Source of the DNA: Clostridium formicaceticum
GTDB lineage: Bacteria; Bacillota; Clostridia; Peptostreptococcales; Natronincolaceae
Direction of reading: 5' to 3'
DNA: 64,000 nt
Assembly (NCBI RefSeq): GCF_001854185.1
Contig: NZ_CP017603.1
Span: 62,001-126,000 of the forward strand
Positions within the stretch are counted from its first letter, which is position 1. Each line of letters begins with the position of its first letter. Shown here piece after piece: positions 18,985-26,776 of the stretch. The notes beneath the pieces are model-generated. The model had not been told where the DNA came from. It ran no database searches and saw nothing but the letters and a program-made list of their open reading frames with translations. The position numbers and the translations under genes were made by a program.

Positions 18985-19839
18985 TTATTCCACCCAGCTC
19001 ACTACATACCCCAGGTTTTCTATTCCAGCAGGATCTACCTGGGGATTTTCTATTATCCAGTTTCCCTTGACCCCTAGCTCCTGTAAAACCATTTCAAAAT
19101 GGCACATAGCAATTCCCATATCAATCCGCTGAATATTAAAGCCCAGCTTTTCTCCGTATCCTTGATCTCTCTTTAAATAAAAATGGTATACTTTTTCTTT
19201 TTTCACGATTCTCCATGGCTGCTTATTTGAAGCAGAAGGGGCTAGTCTTATAGCTTCTAGTGCTGCTAAGTATTCCTTTGCCCCTTTTTCTTTCAACGGT
19301 TTATTGAAACTTTCATCAAAAAAGAGTTGATGCCATGATTTTCTTTTATTAGCGCCTACAGCAAAACGCATAAATGACTCCACTACGCTTTTTTTATCTT
19401 CTGGATAGCCTATAGGCGTAACAATAGGTAGTTTTTCATTGTCTTTTAATGCAACCATCTTGACAAACTGGTTTCTTTTGAAAGTTCCTCCCAACCAACA
19501 AGTTCCAAGATTTATAGAAGCTGCATATAGGATAAATTTTTCCAAGACATAGCCTAACGCCTCAAGATCCTTTTCACCATTTTCTACAATTGCTGCAATA
19601 TAATCTTGAGCCCCTTTTATTACGCCATAAGTACCGATTTTTCCACCATTTTTCTCCAAAATCTCGAAACAATCAATCAATTCCAGTCTTACCTTAGGGC
19701 CAAAAGGTCCCTTAAGGGCTGCAGCATATTCTCTTATTTCCTCCTTTATTTCCTCCGACAACTTCTCAGGCCGATAGGTCCTTACTGAATACCTGCTTTT
19801 AATCACTTCCATGATAGGTTTTTTGAAGTGTTGTTTCAT
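18985..19839 (-). CDS. Nitroreductase-family protein
   Basis: A 284-residue FMN-dependent nitroreductase-fold protein. The N-terminal signature IMEVIKSRYSVRTYRPEKLS is visible, as are GTCWLGGTFKR (about 117-127) and LAPSASNKQPWRIV (about 195-210), where FMN contacts normally fall. Its length exceeds the simple family (about 200) and fits the two-lobed group that has a duplicated fold. The ATG at 19839 is chosen; the GTG at 19842 has no better ribosome site. It stands alone on the minus strand, convergent with the ABC exporter and next to a Spx/ArsC relic. Substrate unknown. Confidence 0.85.
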   Translation of the reverse strand: MKQHFKKPIMEVIKSRYSVRTYRPEKLSEEIKEEIREYAAALKGPFGPKVRLELIDCFEILEKNGGKIGTYGVIKGAQDYIAAIVENGEKDLEALGYVLEKFILYAASINLGTCWLGGTFKRNQFVKMVALKDNEKLPIVTPIGYPEDKKSVVESFMRFAVGANKRKSWHQLFFDESFNKPLKEKGAKEYLAALEAIRLAPSASNKQPWRIVKKEKVYHFYLKRDQGYGEKLGFNIQRIDMGIAMCHFEMVLQELGVKGNWIIENPQVDPAGIENLGYVVSWVE

Positions 19840-19867
19840 CACTACACCAACTTTCTAAAGAATATTT

Positions 19868-19986
19868 TTATTTTTTCATAAGCTTCTCCCATTCCTCCGC
19901 CTTAAAACCCACCAAAACAAAATTTTCTCCAATAGCCAATGGACGTTTTACCAGTATACCATTGGTGGATAGTATAAGCATTTCAT
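19868..19986 (-). pseudogene. Relic of an ArsC/Spx-family protein
   Basis: On the minus strand a good ribosome site (GAGGAGGAAG) precedes ATG at 19986 and a family-like N-terminus MKCLYYP. In another frame the C-terminal motif of the arsenate reductase/Spx family follows: NGILVKRPLAIGENFVLVGF and then AEEWEKLMKK-stop at 19868. The central about 80 residues are missing, so an internal deletion also shifted the frame. It is non-functional as read. Confidence 0.75.
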
Positions 19987-20141
19987 TTTTCTTCCTCCTC
20001 AATTATTTATTCTATTGTAATTTTAAAAGATTTTTTATAGATTTTTTTCCTTGGACAATAATAATTACAGATGCTAAGTTTTACAAGCAATCATAAATTT
20101 CGTATAATAAAAATATCAATATTAAACATTAGGAGGTCTCT

Positions 20142-21098
20142 ATGGAAAAAATAGTGTTTCTCAATTCAGCAAAAGTAGACTTTGATCATCAGCTTAACTT
20201 TTCTTCCCTACAAGAACTTGGCACTTTTACCAAATACGATGCCAGCAGTGATGAAGAAATTTTAGAAAGAGTGCAAAATCAAAGTGTGATTATCACCAAA
20301 GAATTGCCCCTCGGTAAAGATTTAATTGAACAATTTCCACCTTCTGTTAAGCTTATTTGCGAAGCTGGCACTGGCTATAATAATATTGATATTATTGCCG
20401 CAGCGAATAAAAATATCACCGTCTGCAATATACCAGGCTACAGTACTGAAGCTGTTGCGCAACTAGCAATCACCTTCATGCTGAATTTTGCTTCCTCTAT
20501 GGTGCTGCAACAAAACATGATTAAACAAAGCAATTTTACTAATTTTACAAAGCACCTTCAGGTCCCTCATTTTGAGTTGCAAAACAAAACCCTTGGGGTG
20601 ATTGGTACAGGTGCTATTGGCAGACAGGTAATCAAGGTGGCTAGTGCCTTGGGCATGAACGTTCTAGCATATAATCGCACACCTAAGAACTATGAAGAAC
20701 CAAATATAAAATCTGCTTCTCTTGAAGAAGTATTGAAGGGTAGCGATTTTGTCTCAATCCATTGCCCACTTACTCCTGATACAAAACATCTTATTGATAA
20801 AGATAAATTAAAACTTATGAAGCCTACAGCTTTTATTATCAATACAGCTAGAGGCCCTATTATTAAGGAAACTGATTTGATAGAGACCCTCCAAAACAAC
20901 GTCCTTGCGGGGGCTGCTCTAGACGTACAAGATCCTGAACCTCCAGCACTAGACAATCCATTGTTCGCCATGGACAACGTAATGCTTACACCCCACATAG
21001 GTTGGAAATGCTTTGAGTCTCGTGAAAGACTGATTCAGCTTGTGTCTGATAATATTGCCGCCTTTATTAAGGGAAAACCAATAAATGTTGTAGGTTAA
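20142..21098 (+). CDS. D-isomer-specific 2-hydroxyacid dehydrogenase
   Basis: A 318-residue NAD-dependent dehydrogenase, cytosolic, reducing a 2-keto acid to the D-2-hydroxy acid. The NAD-binding loop GVIGTGAIGRQV is near residue 150. The substrate/catalytic Arg is in NTARGPII, the Glu in DPEPP and the His in LTPHIGW. The start has AGGAGG 6 nt before the ATG. A strong terminator at 21213 makes it monocistronic. The subgroup resembles glycerate/hydroxypyruvate reductases, but the substrate is not decided by sequence. A second family member lies at 45840. Confidence 0.92.
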   Translation: MEKIVFLNSAKVDFDHQLNFSSLQELGTFTKYDASSDEEILERVQNQSVIITKELPLGKDLIEQFPPSVKLICEAGTGYNNIDIIAAANKNITVCNIPGYSTEAVAQLAITFMLNFASSMVLQQNMIKQSNFTNFTKHLQVPHFELQNKTLGVIGTGAIGRQVIKVASALGMNVLAYNRTPKNYEEPNIKSASLEEVLKGSDFVSIHCPLTPDTKHLIDKDKLKLMKPTAFIINTARGPIIKETDLIETLQNNVLAGAALDVQDPEPPALDNPLFAMDNVMLTPHIGWKCFESRERLIQLVSDNIAAFIKGKPINVVG

Positions 21099-21158
21099 GG
21101 CTGTTTTTCTTATATACATATAGCATCATGAAAAATTTTTTCAAACTGCCCTCCTAAA

Positions 21159-21193
21159 CATAGTGAAGAATCTTGATCAAGATTCTCACTATG
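21159..21193. repeat. Long palindrome after the dehydrogenase
   Basis: AGAATCTTGATCAAGATTCT is a perfect 20-nt palindrome flanked by further pairing (CATAGTG/CACTATG). It could form a cruciform or RNA hairpin without a T tract. Probably part of the transcription end region. Confidence 0.55.
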
Positions 21194-21212
21194 TTGGGAG
21201 CCATATCAAGCT

Positions 21213-21250
21213 AAGGGATAGAAAGGTCATCTATCCCTTTTTTCTTTTTT
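21213..21250 (+). terminator. Rho-independent terminator
   Basis: A 9-bp stem AAGGGATAG/CTATCCCTT with a 9-nt loop is followed on the plus strand by a T-rich tail (TTTTTCTTTTTTT). It terminates the dehydrogenase transcript just before the convergent ABC permease gene. Confidence 0.85.
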
Positions 21251-21252
21251 TA

Positions 21253-22038
21253 CTAATCGATTTTGATGCCAAAACCCTTTTTAAATATATATACTGCAAT
21301 GAAGAAAAATCCTATACAAAAAACACTGGCTGCCAACAACTGTAGGAGTAGATTCCCTTCATAAACACCTATATACGTATATCGGGTAATATTTACAAGT
21401 GGGTAGATAGGGTTAATATATCTAATTTTTGATAACATACCAGGTAATTTTGTAATTTCAAAGAATACGCCTCCTATATAGGTCAGTGGTGTGATAACAA
21501 TAGCCAATACAAAATTCATTTTTTCAAAACTATCCAGTATAAGCCCCGAAATCAATCCTATTGATGCAAAAATAAAGGAGGTTACCGCAAGGGAAACAAA
21601 GAATAATAAAGGATGCTCTATTCTGTAGCCAACAAAAAAAATAGTGGCAAAATAGGTTAAGGAACCTACCAATAAACCTCTAAAGGTGCCCCCAAGAACA
21701 AATGCCAAAGATTTTTCAATATCAGAAATTGGGTAACTATTTAAATCCTGTACTGTATTCTGAAACTTCTGCACAACGATAGAGAAGGAAGGATTTTGAA
21801 AAGAAGCAAGAATTGCCCCCATGGTGGTTAGTCCTGGAACGAGAAAGTAAAGATAATTTACCCCTTCAATCCCCACTTCCCTCGTTTGCAGCATTCCTCC
21901 AAATATACCCAGATACAATATATTTGAAAGCAGCGGCGCAAGAATCGTCTGAACAGAAACCTTCATAAATCTATGAATTTCTCTTTTTAACAAAGTCATA
22001 AAACCAGTTTTGTTATAAAATATTGATGTTTTACTCAT
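21253..22038 (-). CDS. ABC-2 type transporter permease
   Basis: A 261-residue membrane protein with six hydrophobic segments and the ABC-2 pattern (FLVPGLTTMGAILASFQNPSFSIV, PLTYIGGVFFEITKLPGMLSKIRYINPIYPLVNITRY). It is the membrane half of an export system encoded with the ATPase immediately upstream, 9 nt apart. The ribosome site TAGGAGG precedes the start. Family members export drugs, polysaccharides or antibiotics; no cargo can be named. Confidence 0.92.
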   Translation of the reverse strand: MSKTSIFYNKTGFMTLLKREIHRFMKVSVQTILAPLLSNILYLGIFGGMLQTREVGIEGVNYLYFLVPGLTTMGAILASFQNPSFSIVVQKFQNTVQDLNSYPISDIEKSLAFVLGGTFRGLLVGSLTYFATIFFVGYRIEHPLLFFVSLAVTSFIFASIGLISGLILDSFEKMNFVLAIVITPLTYIGGVFFEITKLPGMLSKIRYINPIYPLVNITRYTYIGVYEGNLLLQLLAASVFCIGFFFIAVYIFKKGFGIKID

Positions 22039-22047
22039 AAAATCCTC

Positions 22048-22953
22048 CTAACCTCTGATTAACTGTAAATAGATGTCTTCTAGCTTTTGTTTTTCTATAT
22101 TCAGGTCTACAAATTTCATGTTGTTTTGTGTGATCCTTTCTAATACCTTAGCCAAGTCATCTTTATCTATCTTGAAGGAAACTTTCCTTTTCTCCTTTAC
22201 TTTGGGATGATATTCCCTCAAAAACACAAAGTCAGCTACATCTAAATCCCAATCAAAAAGAAGTTCAACTTTTATTTCCTTAGAAAAATCCTTCAACAAC
22301 TTATCCTTCGGCGCATCTGCAATAATAGCACCCTCGTTTATTACAACCACCCTTTTACATAATTTTTCTGCTTCTTCTATATAATGGGTGGTCAGTATCA
22401 AAGTCATCCCAGTGTTGTGTAGTTTTTTTAAAAATTCATACATAGTATGGCGTAGTTCTATATCTACACCAGCGGTGGGTTCATCCAATATAAGGATTTT
22501 GGGTTTATGCACGAGGGCTTTTGCTATTAAAAGTCTTCTCTTCATACCACCCGACAGCGCTCTACCATAAGCCTTTTTTTTATCTTTCAATGCTAAAGCC
22601 TCCAACAGTTCATCAATATATTCCTTGTTGTTTTTAAAGCCGAAATAACCCGACTGCTTTGTTAAAATCTCCTCTACTGTAAAGGCAGGATCATAAGCTA
22701 TTTCTTGGGGAACAATACCGATGATTTTTTTCGTTTCTAATTCCTGTTTGTCTAAATCATATCCCCCTATCTGTATCTCACCATAGGTTTTTTTCACATT
22801 TCCTGCCAGTATATTAATTAAAGTAGTTTTTCCTGCGCCATTCTGACCCAATAGTGCTGTGAATTCCCCTTGCGTTATATTGAGATTGACATTCTTCAAA
22901 GCTTCTTTTTGGTTTTTTACATAGGTTTTTGATAAGTTTTTTATTTTTAACAT
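22048..22953 (-). CDS. ABC transporter ATP-binding protein
   Basis: A 301-residue ATPase of the ABC-2/DRA class. Walker A is GQNGAGKTT (about 36-44), signature LSGGMKRRL, Walker B ILILDEPTAGVD and H-loop LTTHYIEEAE. About 80 extra residues at the C-terminus form the domain typical of drug/multi-subunit exporters. GGGAGA lies upstream of the ATG. It is cotranscribed with the following permease. Confidence 0.94.
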   Translation of the reverse strand: MLKIKNLSKTYVKNQKEALKNVNLNITQGEFTALLGQNGAGKTTLINILAGNVKKTYGEIQIGGYDLDKQELETKKIIGIVPQEIAYDPAFTVEEILTKQSGYFGFKNNKEYIDELLEALALKDKKKAYGRALSGGMKRRLLIAKALVHKPKILILDEPTAGVDIELRHTMYEFLKKLHNTGMTLILTTHYIEEAEKLCKRVVVINEGAIIADAPKDKLLKDFSKEIKVELLFDWDLDVADFVFLREYHPKVKEKRKVSFKIDKDDLAKVLERITQNNMKFVDLNIEKQKLEDIYLQLIRG

Positions 22954-23057
22954 TGCTGTCTCCCTTCTATATGATTATATATATCTAAAATTTCTCTTCT
23001 TTTAAGACTATACCACTCTTATCAGTAGCTTAAACCCCAAATTAAACTGCTTCCCCC

Positions 23058-23152
23058 TATTCTTCCTTATCATAGTCAATCACTCAACCCGGTATATAGC
23101 TTTCATAATTTTCTTCTTGGCATGCAATACCTGGTTTGCATTAAATTAATGA
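23058..23152 (-). pseudogene. Relic of a MutS2-like C-terminus
   Basis: The minus strand reads SYIPG-stop-VIDYDKEE-stop, clearly related to the end of the intact MutS2-like gene at 24324 (GYVPGLVIEYDKKE). The segment around 23112-23135 also matches the nucleotide sequence TTTTCTTCTTGGCAT near 24535. It is a decayed remnant of a second copy; the rest is gone. Confidence 0.6.
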
Positions 23153-23433
23153 ATTTCTTTTTTGTTTCTTCGTTATATTTTGTCATGCAAAAATGCTCCT
23201 CCAAATGTTAGTTTTTATGTCTAACATTTGAAGGACACTTCAAATTTCATGTCCTTTTTTCTGAGATATAACTATCATGCTGTAACTATACGTAGTCACT
23301 TAATGAGATAGAAAGCCCCTTCTATGACCATAAAAGAAAATGTGTCAACAAAAGGGGTTTTAAATAATCCTTATGCTAGGTATATAAACCAACGCTATTA
23401 ACAATTTAAAGAAATCTATAAAAGCTACCTGTG
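23153..23433. other. Non-coding stretch with small hairpins
   Basis: No convincing ORF was found. Two short stem-loops lie at 23206-23226 (TGTTAG/CTAACA) and 23231-23257 (AAGGAC/GTCCTT followed by a T run on the plus strand), so one may be a leftover terminator. The stretch ends at the signal peptidase stop codon. Confidence 0.4.
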
Positions 23434-24051
23434 CTAATATATACTTATTTTATTAAAGGGATAAAATCTAAAAATAACTTTTCCTAGTACATTTTCAACA
23501 GGCACTGATCCAATTTCTCTACTGTCAATACTTATGTTTCTATTATCTCCCATAACAAAAACATGATTTTCTGGTACCTTTATTGTTTCAAAAGCCTTCA
23601 TCATATCCTCTTTAATATAATCTTCCTCTAGAGCTATGCCATTACGATATACTGTCCCTTCTTTAAATTCTAATAAATCTCCAGCTTCCCCGATGACTCT
23701 TTTTATCCAAAATTGTCTATCATTCGTATCATTCATAGCCCTTCTTATTAAAGGATTGTCTATAACCTTATCCTTTAAAGTCCTCTGTCTATTTACTCTA
23801 CTATCGATGATAACAATATCGCCATATTCAGGTTCGTTACCTAGTATATATGCACTTTTAAATATCATTACATAATCTCCAGCCTTGTTAACATCAAAAG
23901 AGCTCTTTCCCTCCAATGTTGGTTCCATAGAGGCTTCACATACTATTGACGGTTGAAGAATAAATGCACTAAGGAATATAGATGCTACTAGGGAAAAAAG
24001 AAGAATTTTTCCCCATTCCAAAATTTCTTTTATTATTCTTTCACTTTTCAT
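23434..24051 (-). CDS. lepB: Signal peptidase I
   Basis: A 205-residue type I signal peptidase with one N-terminal membrane helix (about residues 14-33) and an external catalytic domain. The catalytic Ser is in ASMEPTL, the general-base Lys in WIKRVIGEAGD, and the C-terminal box is GDNRNISIDSREIG. It cleaves signal peptides of secreted proteins, for example the subtilase and small beta proteins encoded at 31-41 kb. It stands alone between the MutS2-like relic and the MutS2-like gene. The unusually long segment between boxes is normal for Firmicutes paralogues. Confidence 0.94.
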   Translation of the reverse strand: MKSERIIKEILEWGKILLFSLVASIFLSAFILQPSIVCEASMEPTLEGKSSFDVNKAGDYVMIFKSAYILGNEPEYGDIVIIDSRVNRQRTLKDKVIDNPLIRRAMNDTNDRQFWIKRVIGEAGDLLEFKEGTVYRNGIALEEDYIKEDMMKAFETIKVPENHVFVMGDNRNISIDSREIGSVPVENVLGKVIFRFYPFNKISIY

Positions 24052-24323
24052 TTAATCCACTCTCTTTCTTAATTTATCGTATCTCTAAATTTAAAAGATA
24101 CTGTTCTTTGTATTCTTCCATAATTTTTCCAATATGTTTATTATATCAATTTACAAAATATGCTACAATAATGAAAATATTAAAAGAAACGCCTTTCATC
24201 CTAAGAATAAAAGAAAAAGGATCGTTTTTAAACAGCTAAAGGGAGGTTTTGTTTTCCATCAGTACTCTTTAATTTTACCCAAACGTCCCCTCGGTCATAA
24301 TTTATAAAATAGACTCGTTCCTC

Positions 24324-26273
24324 TTATTCTTTTTTATCATACTCAATCACCAATCCCGGCACATAACCTTTACTCATTTTGTGCTGTTTTTTTCGGTTTT
24401 CTTTGCTTTCAAATAGAATATTCATGTCATAATCCTCAGGATATAGTGCCTCCGCCTCTACATACAAAGAAAGCCTTTTCCTATTGACCTTGATCTTTTT
24501 TCCTTGATATAAAACGCCTACTTCCCCAACAGAATTTTCTTCTTGGCATACGATGCCTGTTTTTCCCAAAAAGCTTATTAAAACACAATCTCCTATATGA
24601 AAACTTCTCTTTTTTTCGGACTTTTCCTGCTTGTTTTCTTTTTTATTCAAGGTTTCTACCCTCTTCTTTTCCTTACTAACAAAAACATTTGTTTTTTGCC
24701 CTTCTGCCATTTCCTCTACCAGTTTCATAGAATAAAGCTTCTTTTCTCCATAGGTTATTTCGTGGGCCCTCTCAATGATGGATCTATCTAAGCCCAGTCT
24801 TAAAGCAATCAAAAAGGCATTACTCTCTCCGGATTTTCCTATCTTCAATTTATAGAGAGGCTTTAAAGACAAGATATCAAAACCCATGGCACCATTTTCA
24901 AAACCTTCTTTTTTTGCAGCAAACTCCTTTATCCCATTATAATGGGTGGTGGCTAAGATTGTAGCTTTTTTTTCCATAAGATTCTCTAAAATAGAAGTAG
25001 CTAGACCCATACCTTCTCCAGGATCTGTTCCTGCTCCTAGTTCGTCTACTATAACCAATGTATTATTCGTAGCTTGTGTTAATATTTCCTTGATGTTTTC
25101 TATATGGGAGGAAAAAGTGCTAAGGGATTGCTCTATACTTTGACCATCTCCTATATCCACTAAGACATCATCAAATATTGCAAACTCGCTATTTTCCTTT
25201 ACAGGAACATGTAAGCCTGATTGCACCATCAAGGTTAGAAGTCCTACTGTTTTTAATACAACAGTTTTCCCGCCGGTGTTGGGTCCTGTAATCACCAAAG
25301 CTTTATAAGCCTCCCCAATAACAAAGTCTAAAGCTACAGCAGTTTTACCGATTAAAGGATGCTTGCCTTCAACAATCTTAATGTAACTTTTATTATTGAG
25401 TTTTACAGGTACTCCTTCAATAGCTCTGCTATACTTAGCTTTGGCAAAAACAAAATCGTATTGTACCATCACTTCGATATTAACGGCAATTTCTCTTTGA
25501 TAGGTTTCTATCAAAAGGGTTAAATCAGATAATATTTTGTAAATCTCTTTCTCCTCCTGTATTTTAAGCAAAGAAAGTTCTCCACAATGTTTTCTGATAC
25601 TTTCTGGTTCAATAAAAACAGTTGAACCCGTGGCAGAAGAATCCAATACAGTTCCCTTCACCTTGCTTTTATATTGGGCTTGGACAGGTATGACATACCT
25701 TCCATCTCTTGTACTGATTAAATTTTCCTGTAAATATTTTTTGATTTCTGAAGACTTTAAAATATTCTCTAACTTTGTTTTTATCTTCTCATCTATTATT
25801 TTAATATTTTTTCTTATTTTAGCAAGTGTTGAGGTAGCCTTATCACTTACCTTACCATGTTGTATAGATTTTTCAATTTCGGTAGTGAGTTGTGGTAATT
25901 CCGAAATAGAAAGTGCATAGCTACTTAAGCAGGGGGCGGTCTCCATTCTTCCCTTCATATATTGTTTCATTCGATTTCCTTCTATCAATAAATCATATAT
26001 GGTAATAATATCTTCTATTGAAAGAGCCGAGACCTTGCCCAGCTTCTCCATCACTCTTTCTATGCCTGTGAGGGCATGGAGAGGTGCACTGGAGCCTCCT
26101 GATAATAGTTGTACTCCTTCCGTTGTTTCCTTTATCCAGTTTTCAATCACCGTTTTATCTGTAATAGGTTCCAGTGCTTCTATCCTTTTTTCTCCTAAGT
26201 GAGAAAGGGTATATTCCTTTAATATATCCTTAATTAAATCAAATTCCAAATAAATCATAGCTTTTTTATTCAT
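24324..26273 (-). CDS. MutS2-like ATPase without Smr domain
   Basis: A 649-residue MutS-family ATPase. The core clamp and lever region (residues about 1-310) is followed by Walker A GPNTGGKTVVLKT near residue 330, Walker B VIVDELGAGTDPGEG, and the dimer motif ATTHYNGIKEFA. A KOW-like basic region (GDCVLISFLGKTGIV) and a C-terminal GYVPGLVIEYDKKE end it. Full MutS2 proteins are about 780-790 residues and end with an Smr nuclease/ribosome-rescue domain, absent here. Probable role: binding branched DNA or stalled ribosomes without the nuclease activity. The leader before the gene is about 320 nt with a terminator-like hairpin. GAGAGGAG lies 9 nt before the start. Confidence 0.88.
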   Translation of the reverse strand: MNKKAMIYLEFDLIKDILKEYTLSHLGEKRIEALEPITDKTVIENWIKETTEGVQLLSGGSSAPLHALTGIERVMEKLGKVSALSIEDIITIYDLLIEGNRMKQYMKGRMETAPCLSSYALSISELPQLTTEIEKSIQHGKVSDKATSTLAKIRKNIKIIDEKIKTKLENILKSSEIKKYLQENLISTRDGRYVIPVQAQYKSKVKGTVLDSSATGSTVFIEPESIRKHCGELSLLKIQEEKEIYKILSDLTLLIETYQREIAVNIEVMVQYDFVFAKAKYSRAIEGVPVKLNNKSYIKIVEGKHPLIGKTAVALDFVIGEAYKALVITGPNTGGKTVVLKTVGLLTLMVQSGLHVPVKENSEFAIFDDVLVDIGDGQSIEQSLSTFSSHIENIKEILTQATNNTLVIVDELGAGTDPGEGMGLATSILENLMEKKATILATTHYNGIKEFAAKKEGFENGAMGFDILSLKPLYKLKIGKSGESNAFLIALRLGLDRSIIERAHEITYGEKKLYSMKLVEEMAEGQKTNVFVSKEKKRVETLNKKENKQEKSEKKRSFHIGDCVLISFLGKTGIVCQEENSVGEVGVLYQGKKIKVNRKRLSLYVEAEALYPEDYDMNILFESKENRKKQHKMSKGYVPGLVIEYDKKE

Positions 26274-26306
26274 TGTACTTTTCTCCTCTCATCTTTTTTA
26301 AACAAA

Positions 26307-26342
26307 AAAGGCGATAATGAACAACCATTCATTATCGCCTTT
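26307..26342 (-). terminator. Terminator-like hairpin in the MutS2-like leader
   Basis: A 15-bp perfect stem (AAAGGCGATAATGAA and its complement) with a 6-nt loop is followed on the minus strand by TTTTTTGTTT. It sits 34 nt upstream of the gene start, downstream of the promoter at 26605. This position is typical of transcription attenuation. Confidence 0.75.
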
Positions 26343-26604
26343 TAAACCAATAGATAAAAATATTTCAAAAACAAAAATAAGCTGTACAAAACCACAGCTT
26401 AGATATCTTGAACTATTTATCATCAAGCATAGAAAGTGAATAAGATATTTACTGGTGTTCTTACCAATCAATCACCTAAAAAAATTCAACACAAACAAAG
26501 GGATTAGATCCCCTAAAAATCTTTTTTCTAGGCAAATATTTACTTGATTAGTTAAGAACTACCTCTAACATCCACACACTTCCAATTCTTGAATTTTCAC
26601 TTAC
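26343..26604 (-). promoter_or_regulatory. Long untranslated leader, possible attenuator
   Basis: About 260 nt without an ORF lie between the promoter and the terminator-like hairpin. Smaller stems are visible, for example GGGGATC-TAA-TCCC near 26499-26512 and AGCTGT/ACAGCT near 26380-26399. No T-box, lysine, SAM or purine consensus was recognised. Confidence 0.45.
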
Positions 26605-26633
26605 ATTTTACACGAAATAGTTTCTTCTGTCAA
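26605..26633 (-). promoter_or_regulatory. Sigma-A type promoter for the MutS2-like gene
   Basis: On the minus strand TTGACA (26633-26628), a 17-nt spacer and TAAAAT (26610-26605) give a near-consensus promoter. Transcription would start near 26597, producing a leader of about 325 nt. Confidence 0.75.
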
Positions 26634-26724
26634 CCTTCACGCAAGAAAAGGGTTAAGTTTTTTCCAAAAATTTATAATGGTCGATTCCTCCGTTGTATAA
26701 AACAAGTGCTTCCTAAACAAATTT

Positions 26725-26750
26725 AAAGGACGTGAAAATTCACGTCCTTT
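26725..26750. terminator. Terminator of the transpeptidase-like gene
   Basis: A perfect 10-bp stem AAAGGACGTG/CACGTCCTTT with loop AAAATT lies 27 nt beyond the stop codon at 26777. T-rich sequence occurs on both sides. Confidence 0.7.
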
Positions 26751-26776
26751 TTTGTAGCAAAGCAACTACTTTGATC

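Noticed and set aside
26343-26604. T-box or lysine riboswitch before the MutS2-like gene
   Set aside because: No T-box sequence and no recognisable lysine-riboswitch core; only a generic attenuator layout is visible.
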